Source: Campylobacteraceae bacterium (GTDB lineage Bacteria; Campylobacterota; Campylobacteria; Campylobacterales; Campylobacteraceae). Taken from it: DNA of 58,192 bases. The position numbers and the translations under genes are program-made. This document shows, one piece after another, positions 1 to 9,631 of the stretch. The notes beneath the pieces are model-generated. The model worked only from the letters and a program-made list of their open reading frames with translations. It did not search any database and had not been told where the DNA came from. Position 1 is the first letter of the stretch. Each line of letters opens with the position of its first letter. Location: the NCBI GenBank assembly GCA_031255525.1, contig JAIRSJ010000029.1, positions 1-58,192 on the forward strand, in the 5' to 3' direction.

Positions 1-914
1 AAATAGTGAGATGAATAGTGCGGCAAAAGATAATCTATCTCTTCGACTTTGATTTTTCTCTTTTCTATTATCTTTTTAAGTGGTTTTGAGATCGAATACT
101 CTCCGATATTTTCATTTAAAAGCCTCACATTCTGCTTGACGCTGAAAATTGACCGTTTATCTCTCTCTTCTTGCGAATATTCAAGCCAGCCTCTAAAGTT
201 CTCATTCTCATCGATGTCTGCTCCTGCGTACATACAAACCGGCATCTCTCCTGCATATGAAACCTGCTCAATCCATTTAATCTTGAAAGACAAACCTTTT
301 TCGTTCGGATTTGAAGAGAGCCATAAAGCTCCGGCTCCATCGGAGAGCATCCATCGCAAAAAATCTTTCTCAAAGGCAAGTTCGGGACATCTCTCAAGCT
401 CATCTGCTTTCGTTTTTGATTCGGCCTCAAAATTCTCTTTTTGTAAAAGCAGCGAAGCAACTTCCGAACCGGCAGCAACGGCATTTTGCACAAAACCTCC
501 GTAAATAGCCATAAAAGCGTACTTTAAAGCCATTACACCGCTAACGCAAATACCTGAAGTACAAACAACCTCCATAGGATGCGCTTTTAACTCGCCATGA
601 ACCATCAAAGCATGATTTGGCATAATTTGATCAGGAAGGCTCGTGCCGCATGAAAGCAGTTGCAATTCATCAAGAGGTGCTCCTTGTTTTGCAAGTTCAA
701 GAATAGCAAGCGATGTTAGTTTGGCATTTGTAAATACTATTTTTCCATCTTTTATCACATAATGTCTGGATTTTATGCCATTACTTTTGAGTACTATTTT
801 TCTGGCTCTGGAAGGCTTATCTCCGGCTTGCCCCAACACACTCTCCATCTCTTCGTTTGTAACGGCGTCATTCGGCAAAAACGCGCTCAAATAATTTATA
901 AATACTTCTCGCAT
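1..914 (-). CDS. 3-oxoacyl-ACP synthase III-like ketosynthase, DarB-like; partial, runs off the left edge
   Basis: Manual minus-strand translation MREVFINYLSAFLPNDAVTNEEMESVLGQ...LLSCGTSLPDQIMPNHALMVHGELKAHPMEVVCTSGICVSGVMALKYAFMAIYGG...; KASIII-like Cys context (VCTSGICVSG); adjacent to the DarA-like gene. Confidence 0.8.
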   Translation of the reverse strand, partial: MREVFINYLSAFLPNDAVTNEEMESVLGQAGDKPSRARKIVLKSNGIKSRHYVIKDGKIVFTNAKLTSLAILELAKQGAPLDELQLLSCGTSLPDQIMPNHALMVHGELKAHPMEVVCTSGICVSGVMALKYAFMAIYGGFVQNAVAAGSEVASLLLQKENFEAESKTKADELERCPELAFEKDFLRWMLSDGAGALWLSSNPNEKGLSFKIKWIEQVSYAGEMPVCMYAGADIDENENFRGWLEYSQEERDKRSIFSVKQNVRLLNENIGEYSISKPLKKIIEKRKIKVEEIDYLLPHYSSHY

Positions 915-916
915 CT

Positions 917-1852
917 CTACCCCTGCGCTATTATTTGTGAACCTGAGGGCTCTTCGTAATATGCTTTTTGCTTTTTAAGCGACTTTTTTAATAAAGGATA
1001 CAAAAGAGCTCTTAAGATGATAATTACGGGCAAACCCACGATGATCATACAAATCAAAAACACAAGATAAAAGCACAAAACGGCTTTTCTTATTTTGGAA
1101 TTTTTGATTTTCCTCAAAAGTCTGCCCCAAATCAAAAAGCCCCTATGTCCCATTTTTTCACTCATCATCAATTTTTCATCCACATGTACCGCACCAAGCC
1201 CCTTTAAAAGTGACTTTTTCTCTTTTTCTTTGTCGGCACGCAATGCATTTTTAATAGCTTCGCCGAATTTCGTACTCTCAGCTATTTTACGCTTATCGAC
1301 CCCAGGCGGAGAAAAAAACCAAAACTTCTCTTTGCTACCGGTCAGCAGCCAGCGCGGAGTTGTTATGAAAGTCTCGTAACTATTTCCGCCATCAACAAAA
1401 GCAACATTGTCGCACAAAACTCCGCTATTTTTTAAAATAAGTTTTTTCATCTTTTCTTGAGCCATAAGCCACATATTGCGGCAAGCTATGATAGTGATGA
1501 CCGGTTTATTTTTCAGCCAAATTTTGGCTTCATCGCTTTGAAGAAAACTTGATATCGGAAGTGACGGCGATAAAAACCAAACTTGATAAGCTATTATAAC
1601 TAAATCAAACTCAGCGCTTTTTTCCGCATTAAATTCGTTTAGCTCTATTTTGTCGCAATAAACGCTTTCCGGAAATACGTTTAAAAAATCCAAAACTTTC
1701 CATGGAAACGGAAATGGTGTTTTGGGTTCTAAATTCAAGAAGGTGACGCTCACGAGCTTATCTTTTATAAGCGGTGAAATGGAATATTTTAAAACTTCTT
1801 CAAGCTGTCCTGTTTGCGAATAAAAAACTGCTAAAACTTTTTTGCCTGCCAT
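917..1852 (-). CDS. Flavodoxin-like dialkylresorcinol condensing enzyme, DarA-like
   Basis: ORF 917..1864; MAGKKVLAVFYSQTGQLEEVL start, flavodoxin-like N-terminus, C-terminal TM/basic tail; next to DarB-like KASIII. Confidence 0.7.
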   Translation of the reverse strand: MAGKKVLAVFYSQTGQLEEVLKYSISPLIKDKLVSVTFLNLEPKTPFPFPWKVLDFLNVFPESVYCDKIELNEFNAEKSAEFDLVIIAYQVWFLSPSLPISSFLQSDEAKIWLKNKPVITIIACRNMWLMAQEKMKKLILKNSGVLCDNVAFVDGGNSYETFITTPRWLLTGSKEKFWFFSPPGVDKRKIAESTKFGEAIKNALRADKEKEKKSLLKGLGAVHVDEKLMMSEKMGHRGFLIWGRLLRKIKNSKIRKAVLCFYLVFLICMIIVGLPVIIILRALLYPLLKKSLKKQKAYYEEPSGSQIIAQG

Positions 1853-1950
1853 TAAAACGACCATTCCTTGTTTTTAAAAGTTTTATAGTATTGAAAAATT
1901 ACTTACTTTCTGATAAAATTAATATTTATTCTAAAATTTGCGAATATAAA

Positions 1951-2856
1951 ATGTTACAGATAAAAGCTATTAGTAAATCTTACAAAAACGTTGTCGCGTT
2001 AGATAACATATTTTTAAATATTCCAAGCGAAGGTATTTTTGCGCTCTTGGGTTTAAATGGAGCAGGCAAAACAACGCTTATATCTATACTTTGCAATATC
2101 ATAAAACCGGATAAGGGGGAGATTTTATACAAAGAAACGCCTTTTTTTGAAGTTTTAAAAAAAGACAAATCACTCTGTTCCTTAACGCCTCAAGAGTTCG
2201 CTTTCTATCCTGCTTTGAGCATATATGAAAATATAAAATTTTTCTCTCAAATCAATGATTTATCGCAAAAAAAACGTGAAAATAACATCGATTTTGCACT
2301 TAATGTTACAAAACTTGAAAAATATTTACCGATAAAAGCGTATAAGCTCTCGGGAGGCTTAAAAAGAAGATTAAATCTTGCCATATCGCTTTTAAACGAT
2401 CCGAAAATCCTCTTTTTAGATGAACCTACTATAGGAATAGACCCGCACACAAGAGAGTTTATATTAAAAGCCGTGAAAGAGATTGGAAATAGTAAAAAAC
2501 TTGTTTTTTACACATCTCATTATATGAACGAGGTTGATTTTTTGGCTGATAGTATCGCTATTATCGACAAAGGGAAAGTGCTTTTATCATATAAAGTTAA
2601 AAATAAAGAGAGTGTTTTGACACTTGAGATAAACGACGGCACAGATGAAAAAAAACTTGAGAGATTAAACTCTTTTATGCCGTTTACAAAAATAAAAAAC
2701 TCCCTTCAAAGCAATGTTTTAAGTGAACAAAAAGCCATTGAATTTTTAAATTTTGCGCATGAAATCGGGGTTAACTTCAAAAAAATATCTTTTGCGCCAA
2801 TTTCTGCGGAAACATTATTTTTAAATCTAACCGCTGATGAAAAGGCGTTTTTATGA
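1951..2856 (+). CDS. ABC transporter ATP-binding protein (ABC-2 type exporter)
   Basis: Walker A GLNGAGKTT, signature LSGGLKRRL, Walker B ILFLDEPTIGIDP; ATG at 1951. Confidence 0.92.
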   Translation: MLQIKAISKSYKNVVALDNIFLNIPSEGIFALLGLNGAGKTTLISILCNIIKPDKGEILYKETPFFEVLKKDKSLCSLTPQEFAFYPALSIYENIKFFSQINDLSQKKRENNIDFALNVTKLEKYLPIKAYKLSGGLKRRLNLAISLLNDPKILFLDEPTIGIDPHTREFILKAVKEIGNSKKLVFYTSHYMNEVDFLADSIAIIDKGKVLLSYKVKNKESVLTLEINDGTDEKKLERLNSFMPFTKIKNSLQSNVLSEQKAIEFLNFAHEIGVNFKKISFAPISAETLFLNLTADEKAFL

Positions 2857-3974
2857 GACTTTTTTTTGCTCTTTTAAAAAAAGAAGGGTTGATAGTTTTA
2901 AGAGATATGCATGCTTTGATTGCGCTTTTCGTATTGCCGTGCATTTTTATTATTATCATGTCTTATGCGCTAAAAGATGTAACGCAAAGCGGAAAAAATT
3001 TGCGTTGTTCATATCATATAAGCGAAGATAATGACGCTTTAGCGCAAGATTTTCAAAAAAGCATGCAAGATATGGAGGGTTTTTCGTGCAAAAAAGGTGA
3101 TTTTACGGAACAAAGCGATATTTTTATATCCATACCGCCAAAGTTTTTTGAAAATTTCGGCAGTAACGAAAACAGCTCTTTAAGCGTAGAGCTTAGATAT
3201 GCACCGCTGCTAAATCAAACTGCTCTTTATTTGTTTGAAGCACTTTTGAAAGAAAAAATCATTTTGCTTTATACAAAAGATATGGGCGAATATGCGCCGC
3301 CTTTTGTATCAAATATCTTAAAACCGTTTATAACAAAAACTCCCTCAAACAAGAAAATTCCCAACAGCGTGGAACAAAGCGTACCATCGTGGATAGTGTT
3401 TTCCATGTTTTTTGTGCTGATTCCGCTCTCAACGGTTTTCATCGTTGAAAGAGAACAGGGAACTCTTCAGAGATTAAAGAGTATGCGTCTTCCGACATTT
3501 TCGTTTTTTGCGGCAAAAACATTTACTTACAACATTCTAAATCTATCTCAAGGATTTGTTTTGCTTTTCGTGGGAATATATATAATCCCGCTCTTTGGGC
3601 TTGGAGCATTGAATATTGGGAATTTTACCGCCGTTTTTGTTCTGCTTTATTCGCTCTCTTTTGCAGCTGTCGGTTTCGCTCTTTTTATCGCAACTCTTTG
3701 CAAAAGCGCTTCACAAGCTGTAATTGTCGGCGGACTTTGCAATATCTTGCTCGGAGCCATCGGAGGTATAATGGTACCAAAGTATGTTATGCCTCAATTA
3801 ATGCAGCAGATTAGCATGATATCGCCTATGTCATGGGGATTTGATGCATTTTCCGACATAATATTATACGAAGCGTCGCTTTTTGATATATCACCCAAAG
3901 TGCTTTTTTTGTTGCTTTTTGGTTCTATTATGTTTATAATATCGCTATTTATTTTTAAAAAAGGCCGTCAATGA
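2853..3974 (+). CDS. ABC-2 type transporter permease
   Basis: 4-bp overlap with the ATPase gene; multiple TM helices; ABC-2 permease-like C-terminus. Confidence 0.88.
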   Translation: MRLFFALLKKEGLIVLRDMHALIALFVLPCIFIIIMSYALKDVTQSGKNLRCSYHISEDNDALAQDFQKSMQDMEGFSCKKGDFTEQSDIFISIPPKFFENFGSNENSSLSVELRYAPLLNQTALYLFEALLKEKIILLYTKDMGEYAPPFVSNILKPFITKTPSNKKIPNSVEQSVPSWIVFSMFFVLIPLSTVFIVEREQGTLQRLKSMRLPTFSFFAAKTFTYNILNLSQGFVLLFVGIYIIPLFGLGALNIGNFTAVFVLLYSLSFAAVGFALFIATLCKSASQAVIVGGLCNILLGAIGGIMVPKYVMPQLMQQISMISPMSWGFDAFSDIILYEASLFDISPKVLFLLLFGSIMFIISLFIFKKGRQ

Positions 3975-4231
3975 GCTTAAACGACATCAAGCGTGAATTA
4001 AAAATTTTAATCGTACAAGAGAGCGGACGCGATATATCTCCCGATAAAATTGATGATAAAGAGCCGCTTTTCGGAAGTGAAAGCAAACTGGCTCTTGACT
4101 CTTTGGATGCTCTTCAAATATCTATGGCATTGCACCACAAATACGGCAAAAAGTTGAACGACAGCAAAGAGGCTATGAGGATTTTAATCAATATAGATAC
4201 GCTGGCGAAATTTATAACAAAAGTTGATTGA
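3971..4231 (+). CDS. Acyl carrier protein
   Basis: ~86 aa, phosphopantetheine site LALDSLDALQIS. Confidence 0.88.
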   Translation: MSLNDIKRELKILIVQESGRDISPDKIDDKEPLFGSESKLALDSLDALQISMALHHKYGKKLNDSKEAMRILINIDTLAKFITKVD

Positions 4232-5299
4232 TTGAATAGAGTTTTTATAGAACGTTTTGGAGTATGCAGCGCTTTTGGGGAGAATTTGGCTTCGCATGTA
4301 AAAGCTTTAGAGAGCGAAGTTCAAAATGCGCCGATTTCAAAAATCAGCATAAAAGAGGGTGCTGATGAATATGAGCTGCCGTATTACAGAGCAAAAACAG
4401 ATTTTGATGCATTTTTAAAACAGATAGGCAAAATTCATGAAAATACTGCGCTGTTTATCGGCTCTTCCTCTTTGGGAATTGAACTAAATGAAAAAGAGTA
4501 TGCGTTAAGCGGTATAAAAACATTAGGTTATGATACGCAAATACCAAAAATATGTGAAAAGTTAAATATTAAAAGTTATAACCGTTATCTTTTTTGCACA
4601 GCTTGTACTTCAAGCGCAAATGCTCTAATTTATGCGGCAAAAATGATTAAAAAAGGGATTATAAAAAATGCTTTGGTGCTTGGCATTGAAGTTTCCAATA
4701 AATTAAGTTTATACGGTTTTATGTCGCTCGGACTTTTAAGCAAACACGCTATTTTGCCGTTTGATAAAAGACGGGACGGGATAGTTTTAGGAGAAGGGTA
4801 CGGATTTGTGCTTTTATCAAATGAAAAAAGCGAATGGGAATTCATGGGCGGCGAGAGTCAAAATGATATTGCCAGCATAACTTCGCCCTCCACCGATGGG
4901 AAAACACTCTCAAACGTTATAGCAAAAACCCTCAAAAATGCCAAATTGAGCCCTAAACAAATAGACCTTATTAAACTGCACGCAACAGCCAGCGACAGTA
5001 ATGACATATCCGAAAATGCCGGTGTTTGCAAAATATTCAAATCAACTCAAACAGTAGCTCTAAAGGGTTATATGGGGCACACTTTGGGAGCTTGCGGAGT
5101 ATGCGAGCTGTCTTTTTTGCTTGGGGCGCTTGAAAAAGGCATTGTGCCAAAATCCGTAGGATTTAGTCAAAAAGATGAACTTTTCGGCATAAGTCCGACC
5201 GTAAAAAATGAACTTTGGAACGGTTCTTACGTGCTTTTGAACTATTTGGCTTTCGGTGGAAATACCACATCTATTTTGATAAAAAAGAATAAATCATGA
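4232..5299 (+). CDS. Beta-ketoacyl-ACP synthase (KAS II family)
   Basis: FCTACTSSANAL active-site Cys, LHATAS and GHTLGACG His motifs; TTG start. Confidence 0.88.
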   Translation: MNRVFIERFGVCSAFGENLASHVKALESEVQNAPISKISIKEGADEYELPYYRAKTDFDAFLKQIGKIHENTALFIGSSSLGIELNEKEYALSGIKTLGYDTQIPKICEKLNIKSYNRYLFCTACTSSANALIYAAKMIKKGIIKNALVLGIEVSNKLSLYGFMSLGLLSKHAILPFDKRRDGIVLGEGYGFVLLSNEKSEWEFMGGESQNDIASITSPSTDGKTLSNVIAKTLKNAKLSPKQIDLIKLHATASDSNDISENAGVCKIFKSTQTVALKGYMGHTLGACGVCELSFLLGALEKGIVPKSVGFSQKDELFGISPTVKNELWNGSYVLLNYLAFGGNTTSILIKKNKS

Positions 5300-6099
5300 T
5301 ACTATCATCATCTTTATTGGCTTTTGAAGCAAAAGACGGATTTGTAGATTGGAATATAGCTTTGCAACAAGCAACAGATACAAAATTTAGGCGCGCAAGC
5401 AGATTTTCATCAGCAGTGCTCGCCGGCGCTCTTACATGCCTTAAGGGTACTGATGAAAAAAGATTTGGAGTCTATTTCGGCACGGCAAACGGCGATGTTC
5501 AAACTGTAGCAGACGCACAAAATAGCATATTTTTAGAGCAGAGATTTCCGCTGCCTCTCTCGTTTATTAACACTTTGAGCGGAACCTCTTCATTTTTGCT
5601 GATGCAACATTTAAGACAAGAGGCTTTGGCTCTTAACGTAACACACTCTCATTTTGCATTTGAAGAGGCTCTAATCTTGGCTCTGATAGAACAAGATGAC
5701 AAAGAGTGCGCTCTTGTAGGAGTATGCGACACATGGTATCAACCCTTTGAAAAAGCAAGCAAATTATTAGATAAAAGTGCTTTGGAATTTTCATCGTGGT
5801 TACTGTTAAAAAAAGATGAAAAAAGTTACGTAAAATTTTTCGCCGATTTTGGCGAACTTATAAATGAGATAAAAAACTCCTATTGCAAAAACTTGTATTT
5901 CTCGCCGCATTTTACGGATAAAGAGATAGCTTCTTTGAAAAAAACGGCGACTCTTATCGTCTCAAACGCTCCAAAAACCATAACAAACCAATCTGCCGCT
6001 ATAATATGCGAACACTTTTTGCACCAAAAAAACAGCTCTTTGTTTTATGTCGGAAAAGATATAAGGGGTGGGTATTCTTTTGTATATATATGTGCATAA
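5296..6099 (+). CDS. Beta-ketoacyl synthase-like protein lacking catalytic Cys (chain-length-factor-like)
   Basis: Overlaps the KASII stop; KS-like N-terminal layout (FGVYFGTANGDVQT), no TACTS-type motif at the expected place (LNVTHSHFAFEEAL). Confidence 0.65.
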   Translation: MILSSSLLAFEAKDGFVDWNIALQQATDTKFRRASRFSSAVLAGALTCLKGTDEKRFGVYFGTANGDVQTVADAQNSIFLEQRFPLPLSFINTLSGTSSFLLMQHLRQEALALNVTHSHFAFEEALILALIEQDDKECALVGVCDTWYQPFEKASKLLDKSALEFSSWLLLKKDEKSYVKFFADFGELINEIKNSYCKNLYFSPHFTDKEIASLKKTATLIVSNAPKTITNQSAAIICEHFLHQKNSSLFYVGKDIRGGYSFVYICA

Positions 6100-6160
6100 A
6101 AAAATTAATTTTCAGTTTGCTTATGGTAGTATTTTAAAAAATTCTCTAAAAGGAAACCTT

Positions 6161-6562
6161 ATGAAAAAAAAGCTTTTACTTGCTTCTTTGGTTGTTGCAG
6201 GTACTCTTTTTTATGGTGGTTGTTCTGCAACTCAGCAACCTTTATATAATGTGCAAAACTCTTCGGTACAAACTTTTGACGGAAGAAAGCTAACGGCTGC
6301 CCAAGTCGAAAAAGCTATTTTGCAAGCTGGCGTTCAACGCGGCTGGAGAATGCAAAAAGTCAAAGACGGTTTAATTACAGGAACACTGGTTGTGCGTACT
6401 CATAGCGCTGTAATTGAGGTCAAATACAACTCTTCATCATACAGTATTACGTACAAAAACAGTACGGATTTGAACTATGACGGTGTAAATATACATAAAA
6501 ACTATAATAGTTGGGTAAGAAATCTGGACAACTCCATTCAGTTATATCTAAATAACAACTAA
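6161..6562 (+). CDS. Small lipoprotein
   Basis: MKKKLLLASLVVAGTLFYGGCSATQQ signal peptide with lipobox; RBS aggaaacc. Confidence 0.75.
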   Translation: MKKKLLLASLVVAGTLFYGGCSATQQPLYNVQNSSVQTFDGRKLTAAQVEKAILQAGVQRGWRMQKVKDGLITGTLVVRTHSAVIEVKYNSSSYSITYKNSTDLNYDGVNIHKNYNSWVRNLDNSIQLYLNNN

Positions 6563-6592
6563 CAAAAAGGCTTCTTTATGGAGCCTTTTAAC
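6563..6592. terminator. Possible bidirectional terminator hairpin between convergent genes
   Basis: AAAAAGGCT-tctttatgg-AGCCTTTT. Confidence 0.6.
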
Positions 6593-7436
6593 TCTCTGCC
6601 CAAAAATCATATAAATTAAACCACTGATCCGGATTCTTTTTTATAATGTCTTCGTATGCTTTTGTGTATTGTTTTAACATATCTTCAATGCTCTCTTCAG
6701 GATTTATCTTCAAAAAGTCAGCTTTATAAACACGCGGTTTTATATAAGTTGAGAAAAAGACCACTATAGGCAATTTTGATTTTTTGGATATCTCAAAAGG
6801 TGTTTTATTAAATTCGGCTTCACGCCCGAAAAACTCTGCTTTAATGGCATGTTTGGGATTATTGGCTCTATCTCCCATCATAGCTATAATCTCTTTGTTT
6901 AAAATCGCTTTTGCTATTATCACGGATGCGTCGATAACGGATGTCTGAGTTAAGTCAACAATTTTTACATTTGTTGTATTCTGGCATAGTTTGGCTTCTA
7001 CGGCTTTAATGTCACTTTTTATAACTTCTTTCATTATAACCGTTACGCGCAAATTTGTTTCCTGTGAAAATTCAGCCGCCACAGACCACCCGCCAAAATG
7101 CGAAAATATCATTATCGCACCGTCTTTCACATGTTTTATCGCTTCTTGTCTATCTATGATGATACTATAGCTTTGCGGATCACATTTTGAGATAAACCTG
7201 TCGGTCATAACAACGGCAAACTTTCTTAAATGTTCAAAATATCGCCATCTTGTGTATTTAACACCTATTTGTTTATAATAAAGCTTCAGTGCGCGTTTAA
7301 CATTTGCAGCTTTTATGTAATATATAAATGTTATAGGATATAACAAAATGAAAAATGAAAAATATCCGAAAGTTCTATAAAACCAAAGTGCGAGACGAAT
7401 AACCCGACCGCTGCCTCTTTGCTTAGTTTTCTGCAC
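6588..7436 (-). CDS. LpxL/HtrB-like lipid acyltransferase
   Basis: FSHFGGWSVAAEF (HX4-like) and MMGDRANNPKH motifs; GTG start at 7434-7436 overlapping the GT2 stop (TAGTG). Confidence 0.8.
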   Translation of the reverse strand: MQKTKQRGSGRVIRLALWFYRTFGYFSFFILLYPITFIYYIKAANVKRALKLYYKQIGVKYTRWRYFEHLRKFAVVMTDRFISKCDPQSYSIIIDRQEAIKHVKDGAIMIFSHFGGWSVAAEFSQETNLRVTVIMKEVIKSDIKAVEAKLCQNTTNVKIVDLTQTSVIDASVIIAKAILNKEIIAMMGDRANNPKHAIKAEFFGREAEFNKTPFEISKKSKLPIVVFFSTYIKPRVYKADFLKINPEESIEDMLKQYTKAYEDIIKKNPDQWFNLYDFWAES

Positions 7437-8137
7437 TAAATAAATCCTTTGAAAAACAAGAGACGAAACGGCAAAAGCTTCACATGCAACAGCACTATAG
7501 AGACAGTATCGCGCCATTTTCTAAAATGGCTTACTCTCTCTTCGGCTTTGGGATAATAACACTGCACGGCAGTTTCGGCGATCTGCTTTTTGAGCCACGC
7601 ATGTTTTACAAGTACTTCCATCTCCCAATCAAATTTATCGCTCTTTGTGCTTAATTCTAATATGCTGATAGGATAGAGTCTAAATCCGGACAGTGAGTCC
7701 ATAATTTTACAAGAAGTATCCAAAATAGCCCAAAAGTTGCTGATGGAACGCCCTATTTTTGAACCTTTCGGAACATTATCTATCTCAAAATCCCTCGCGC
7801 CTATCACGATAGTATCATCTCCATAATCTATAACATCTGTTAGTTTGCAAATCTCGCAGGCCAAATGCTGACCGTCTGCATCCATGCTGACAAAATAAGA
7901 GTAACCAAGCTCTTTTGCCTTTTTAGCACCGCTTTTCAAGGCGGCTCCCTTGCCAAGATTACAAGAATGTGTAATTACATGTATCTTTTCATCAATTTCA
8001 GGTTTGACAACGGGCGGATTTGAACCATCGTCCACCACTATAACTTCATACCCCAAATCTCTGACGCTTTTTATGACATCAAAAACAGTATCATTATTTA
8101 AGGTAGGTATAACAACAACAGCGCAATATTTATCCAT
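7436..8137 (-). CDS. Glycosyltransferase family 2
   Basis: CAVVVIPTLNNDTVFDVIKSVRDLGYEVIVVDDGSNPP...GKGAALKSGAKKAKELGYSYFVSMDADGQH. Confidence 0.9.
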   Translation of the reverse strand: MDKYCAVVVIPTLNNDTVFDVIKSVRDLGYEVIVVDDGSNPPVVKPEIDEKIHVITHSCNLGKGAALKSGAKKAKELGYSYFVSMDADGQHLACEICKLTDVIDYGDDTIVIGARDFEIDNVPKGSKIGRSISNFWAILDTSCKIMDSLSGFRLYPISILELSTKSDKFDWEMEVLVKHAWLKKQIAETAVQCYYPKAEERVSHFRKWRDTVSIVLLHVKLLPFRLLFFKGFI

Positions 8138-8294
8138 TATAAATCCATGCTAAATTTAGAACATAATACTACCACTTTTAAGATAAATTATTAATTGCAA
8201 AATAAAAACAAGTGTTATATCAGCTAACTTATTTTACAATTCATAATTTACTATTTTAAATAAAGTTTCTACAATAAAATTAAAAGGAAACGAC

Positions 8295-9380
8295 TTGCAT
8301 TTTGATTTTAAACCAAAAGAGATGAGTGCACTTGATGCTCAGCTTGAAGCTCAAAAAATAGCTTTCTCGCCGATTGTCTTTCAATGTGTCAGGGTTTTGA
8401 AAGAATGGGGAGTGTTAGAACTTTTGCATGTGAGCGGCAAAAAGGGGCTTTGTATTGAAAAAATCTGCAAACAGACAAAAAAAAGCCGTTACGCCGTTTC
8501 GCTTCTATTAGAAAGCGCTCTTAGTGCATATGTGGTTGAACAAAAAAATAATAAGTTTTTACTTACAAAAATCGGTTATTTTTTGCAAAATGACAATATG
8601 ACGACAATAAATCTAAACTACAACCATTATGTCAATTATCTTGGGATGTACCATTTAGACGAGGCTTTGAGCGAACAAAAACCGATAGGATTAAAATATC
8701 ACGGGAAATGGAGCACTATTTACCCCGCTCTTTCAAAACTGCCCGAAAAAGCCAAAGAGGCATGGTTTGCGTTTGATCATTTTTATTCGGACAACACTTT
8801 TGAAGGTGCCATTGAAGAGTTAAAAAAGTTCTCTCCGACATCTGTTTTGGATATAGGCGGCAATACCGGCAAGTTTTCACTTCTTTGTGCGGCAACAATC
8901 CCTCAAGTAAACATTTGCATAGCTGATTTGCCCGAACAGATAAATTTAGCAAAAAAGGTTATAAAAACAGCAAATATGCAAAATCGTATCACCACACACG
9001 CTATAGATATTTTAAGCGACGAAAGTTTGCCTAAAAATTATGACATTGTGTGGATGAGCCAATTTTTGGATTGTTTTGGCGAAGAAGACGTGCTTTTTAT
9101 ATTGAAAAAAGTACACGAAAGTTGCGGTAAAAATACGAAAATTTGCATATTGGAACCAATTTGGGATAAACAAAGATTTGAGACGTCTGCTTTTTGTATC
9201 GTTAATACTTCTCCTTATTTTACCGCTATCGCAAACGGAAAAAGCAAAATGTTCAAAAGCGAAGTTTTGGAAAAATTGATAAATGAAGCTTCCTTTGAAA
9301 TTGAACGTGCTATTGACGGGCTCGGACATGGGCACACCCTTTATATCTGCAAACAAAAACCAAAAAAAGGAACAAGATGA
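8295..9380 (+). CDS. SAM-dependent O-methyltransferase-like protein
   Basis: N-terminal winged-helix dimerisation-like region; SAM motif VLDIGGNTGKFS. Confidence 0.85.
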   Translation: MHFDFKPKEMSALDAQLEAQKIAFSPIVFQCVRVLKEWGVLELLHVSGKKGLCIEKICKQTKKSRYAVSLLLESALSAYVVEQKNNKFLLTKIGYFLQNDNMTTINLNYNHYVNYLGMYHLDEALSEQKPIGLKYHGKWSTIYPALSKLPEKAKEAWFAFDHFYSDNTFEGAIEELKKFSPTSVLDIGGNTGKFSLLCAATIPQVNICIADLPEQINLAKKVIKTANMQNRITTHAIDILSDESLPKNYDIVWMSQFLDCFGEEDVLFILKKVHESCGKNTKICILEPIWDKQRFETSAFCIVNTSPYFTAIANGKSKMFKSEVLEKLINEASFEIERAIDGLGHGHTLYICKQKPKKGTR

Positions 9381-9631
9381 AAATATCTGCACAAGATTTA
9401 AAAAATTTGCTTATCAAAAGCTTGAAATTAGAGGATATAAATCCTGAAGATATAAACGATAATGCGCCGCTTTTCGGAGAAGAGGGACTTGGGCTTGATT
9501 CGGTAGATTCTATTGAGCTTGTACTCACGCTTGAGCGCGAATACGGTATAAAAATCGGCAAAAGCGAAAATTATCAGGAGATATTTGCTTCCGTCTCATC
9601 ACTGCTTAATCATATCAATACGAATGCATAA
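9377..9631 (+). CDS. Acyl carrier protein
   Basis: GLGLDSVDSIELVL phosphopantetheine site. Confidence 0.9.
   Translation: MKISAQDLKNLLIKSLKLEDINPEDINDNAPLFGEEGLGLDSVDSIELVLTLEREYGIKIGKSENYQEIFASVSSLLNHINTNA

Noticed and set aside
125-508. ORFs 49..504 (+), 125..493 (-), 311..508 (+)
   Set aside because: Wrong-frame ORFs overlapping the DarB-like KASIII gene that runs 914 to 1 on the minus strand.
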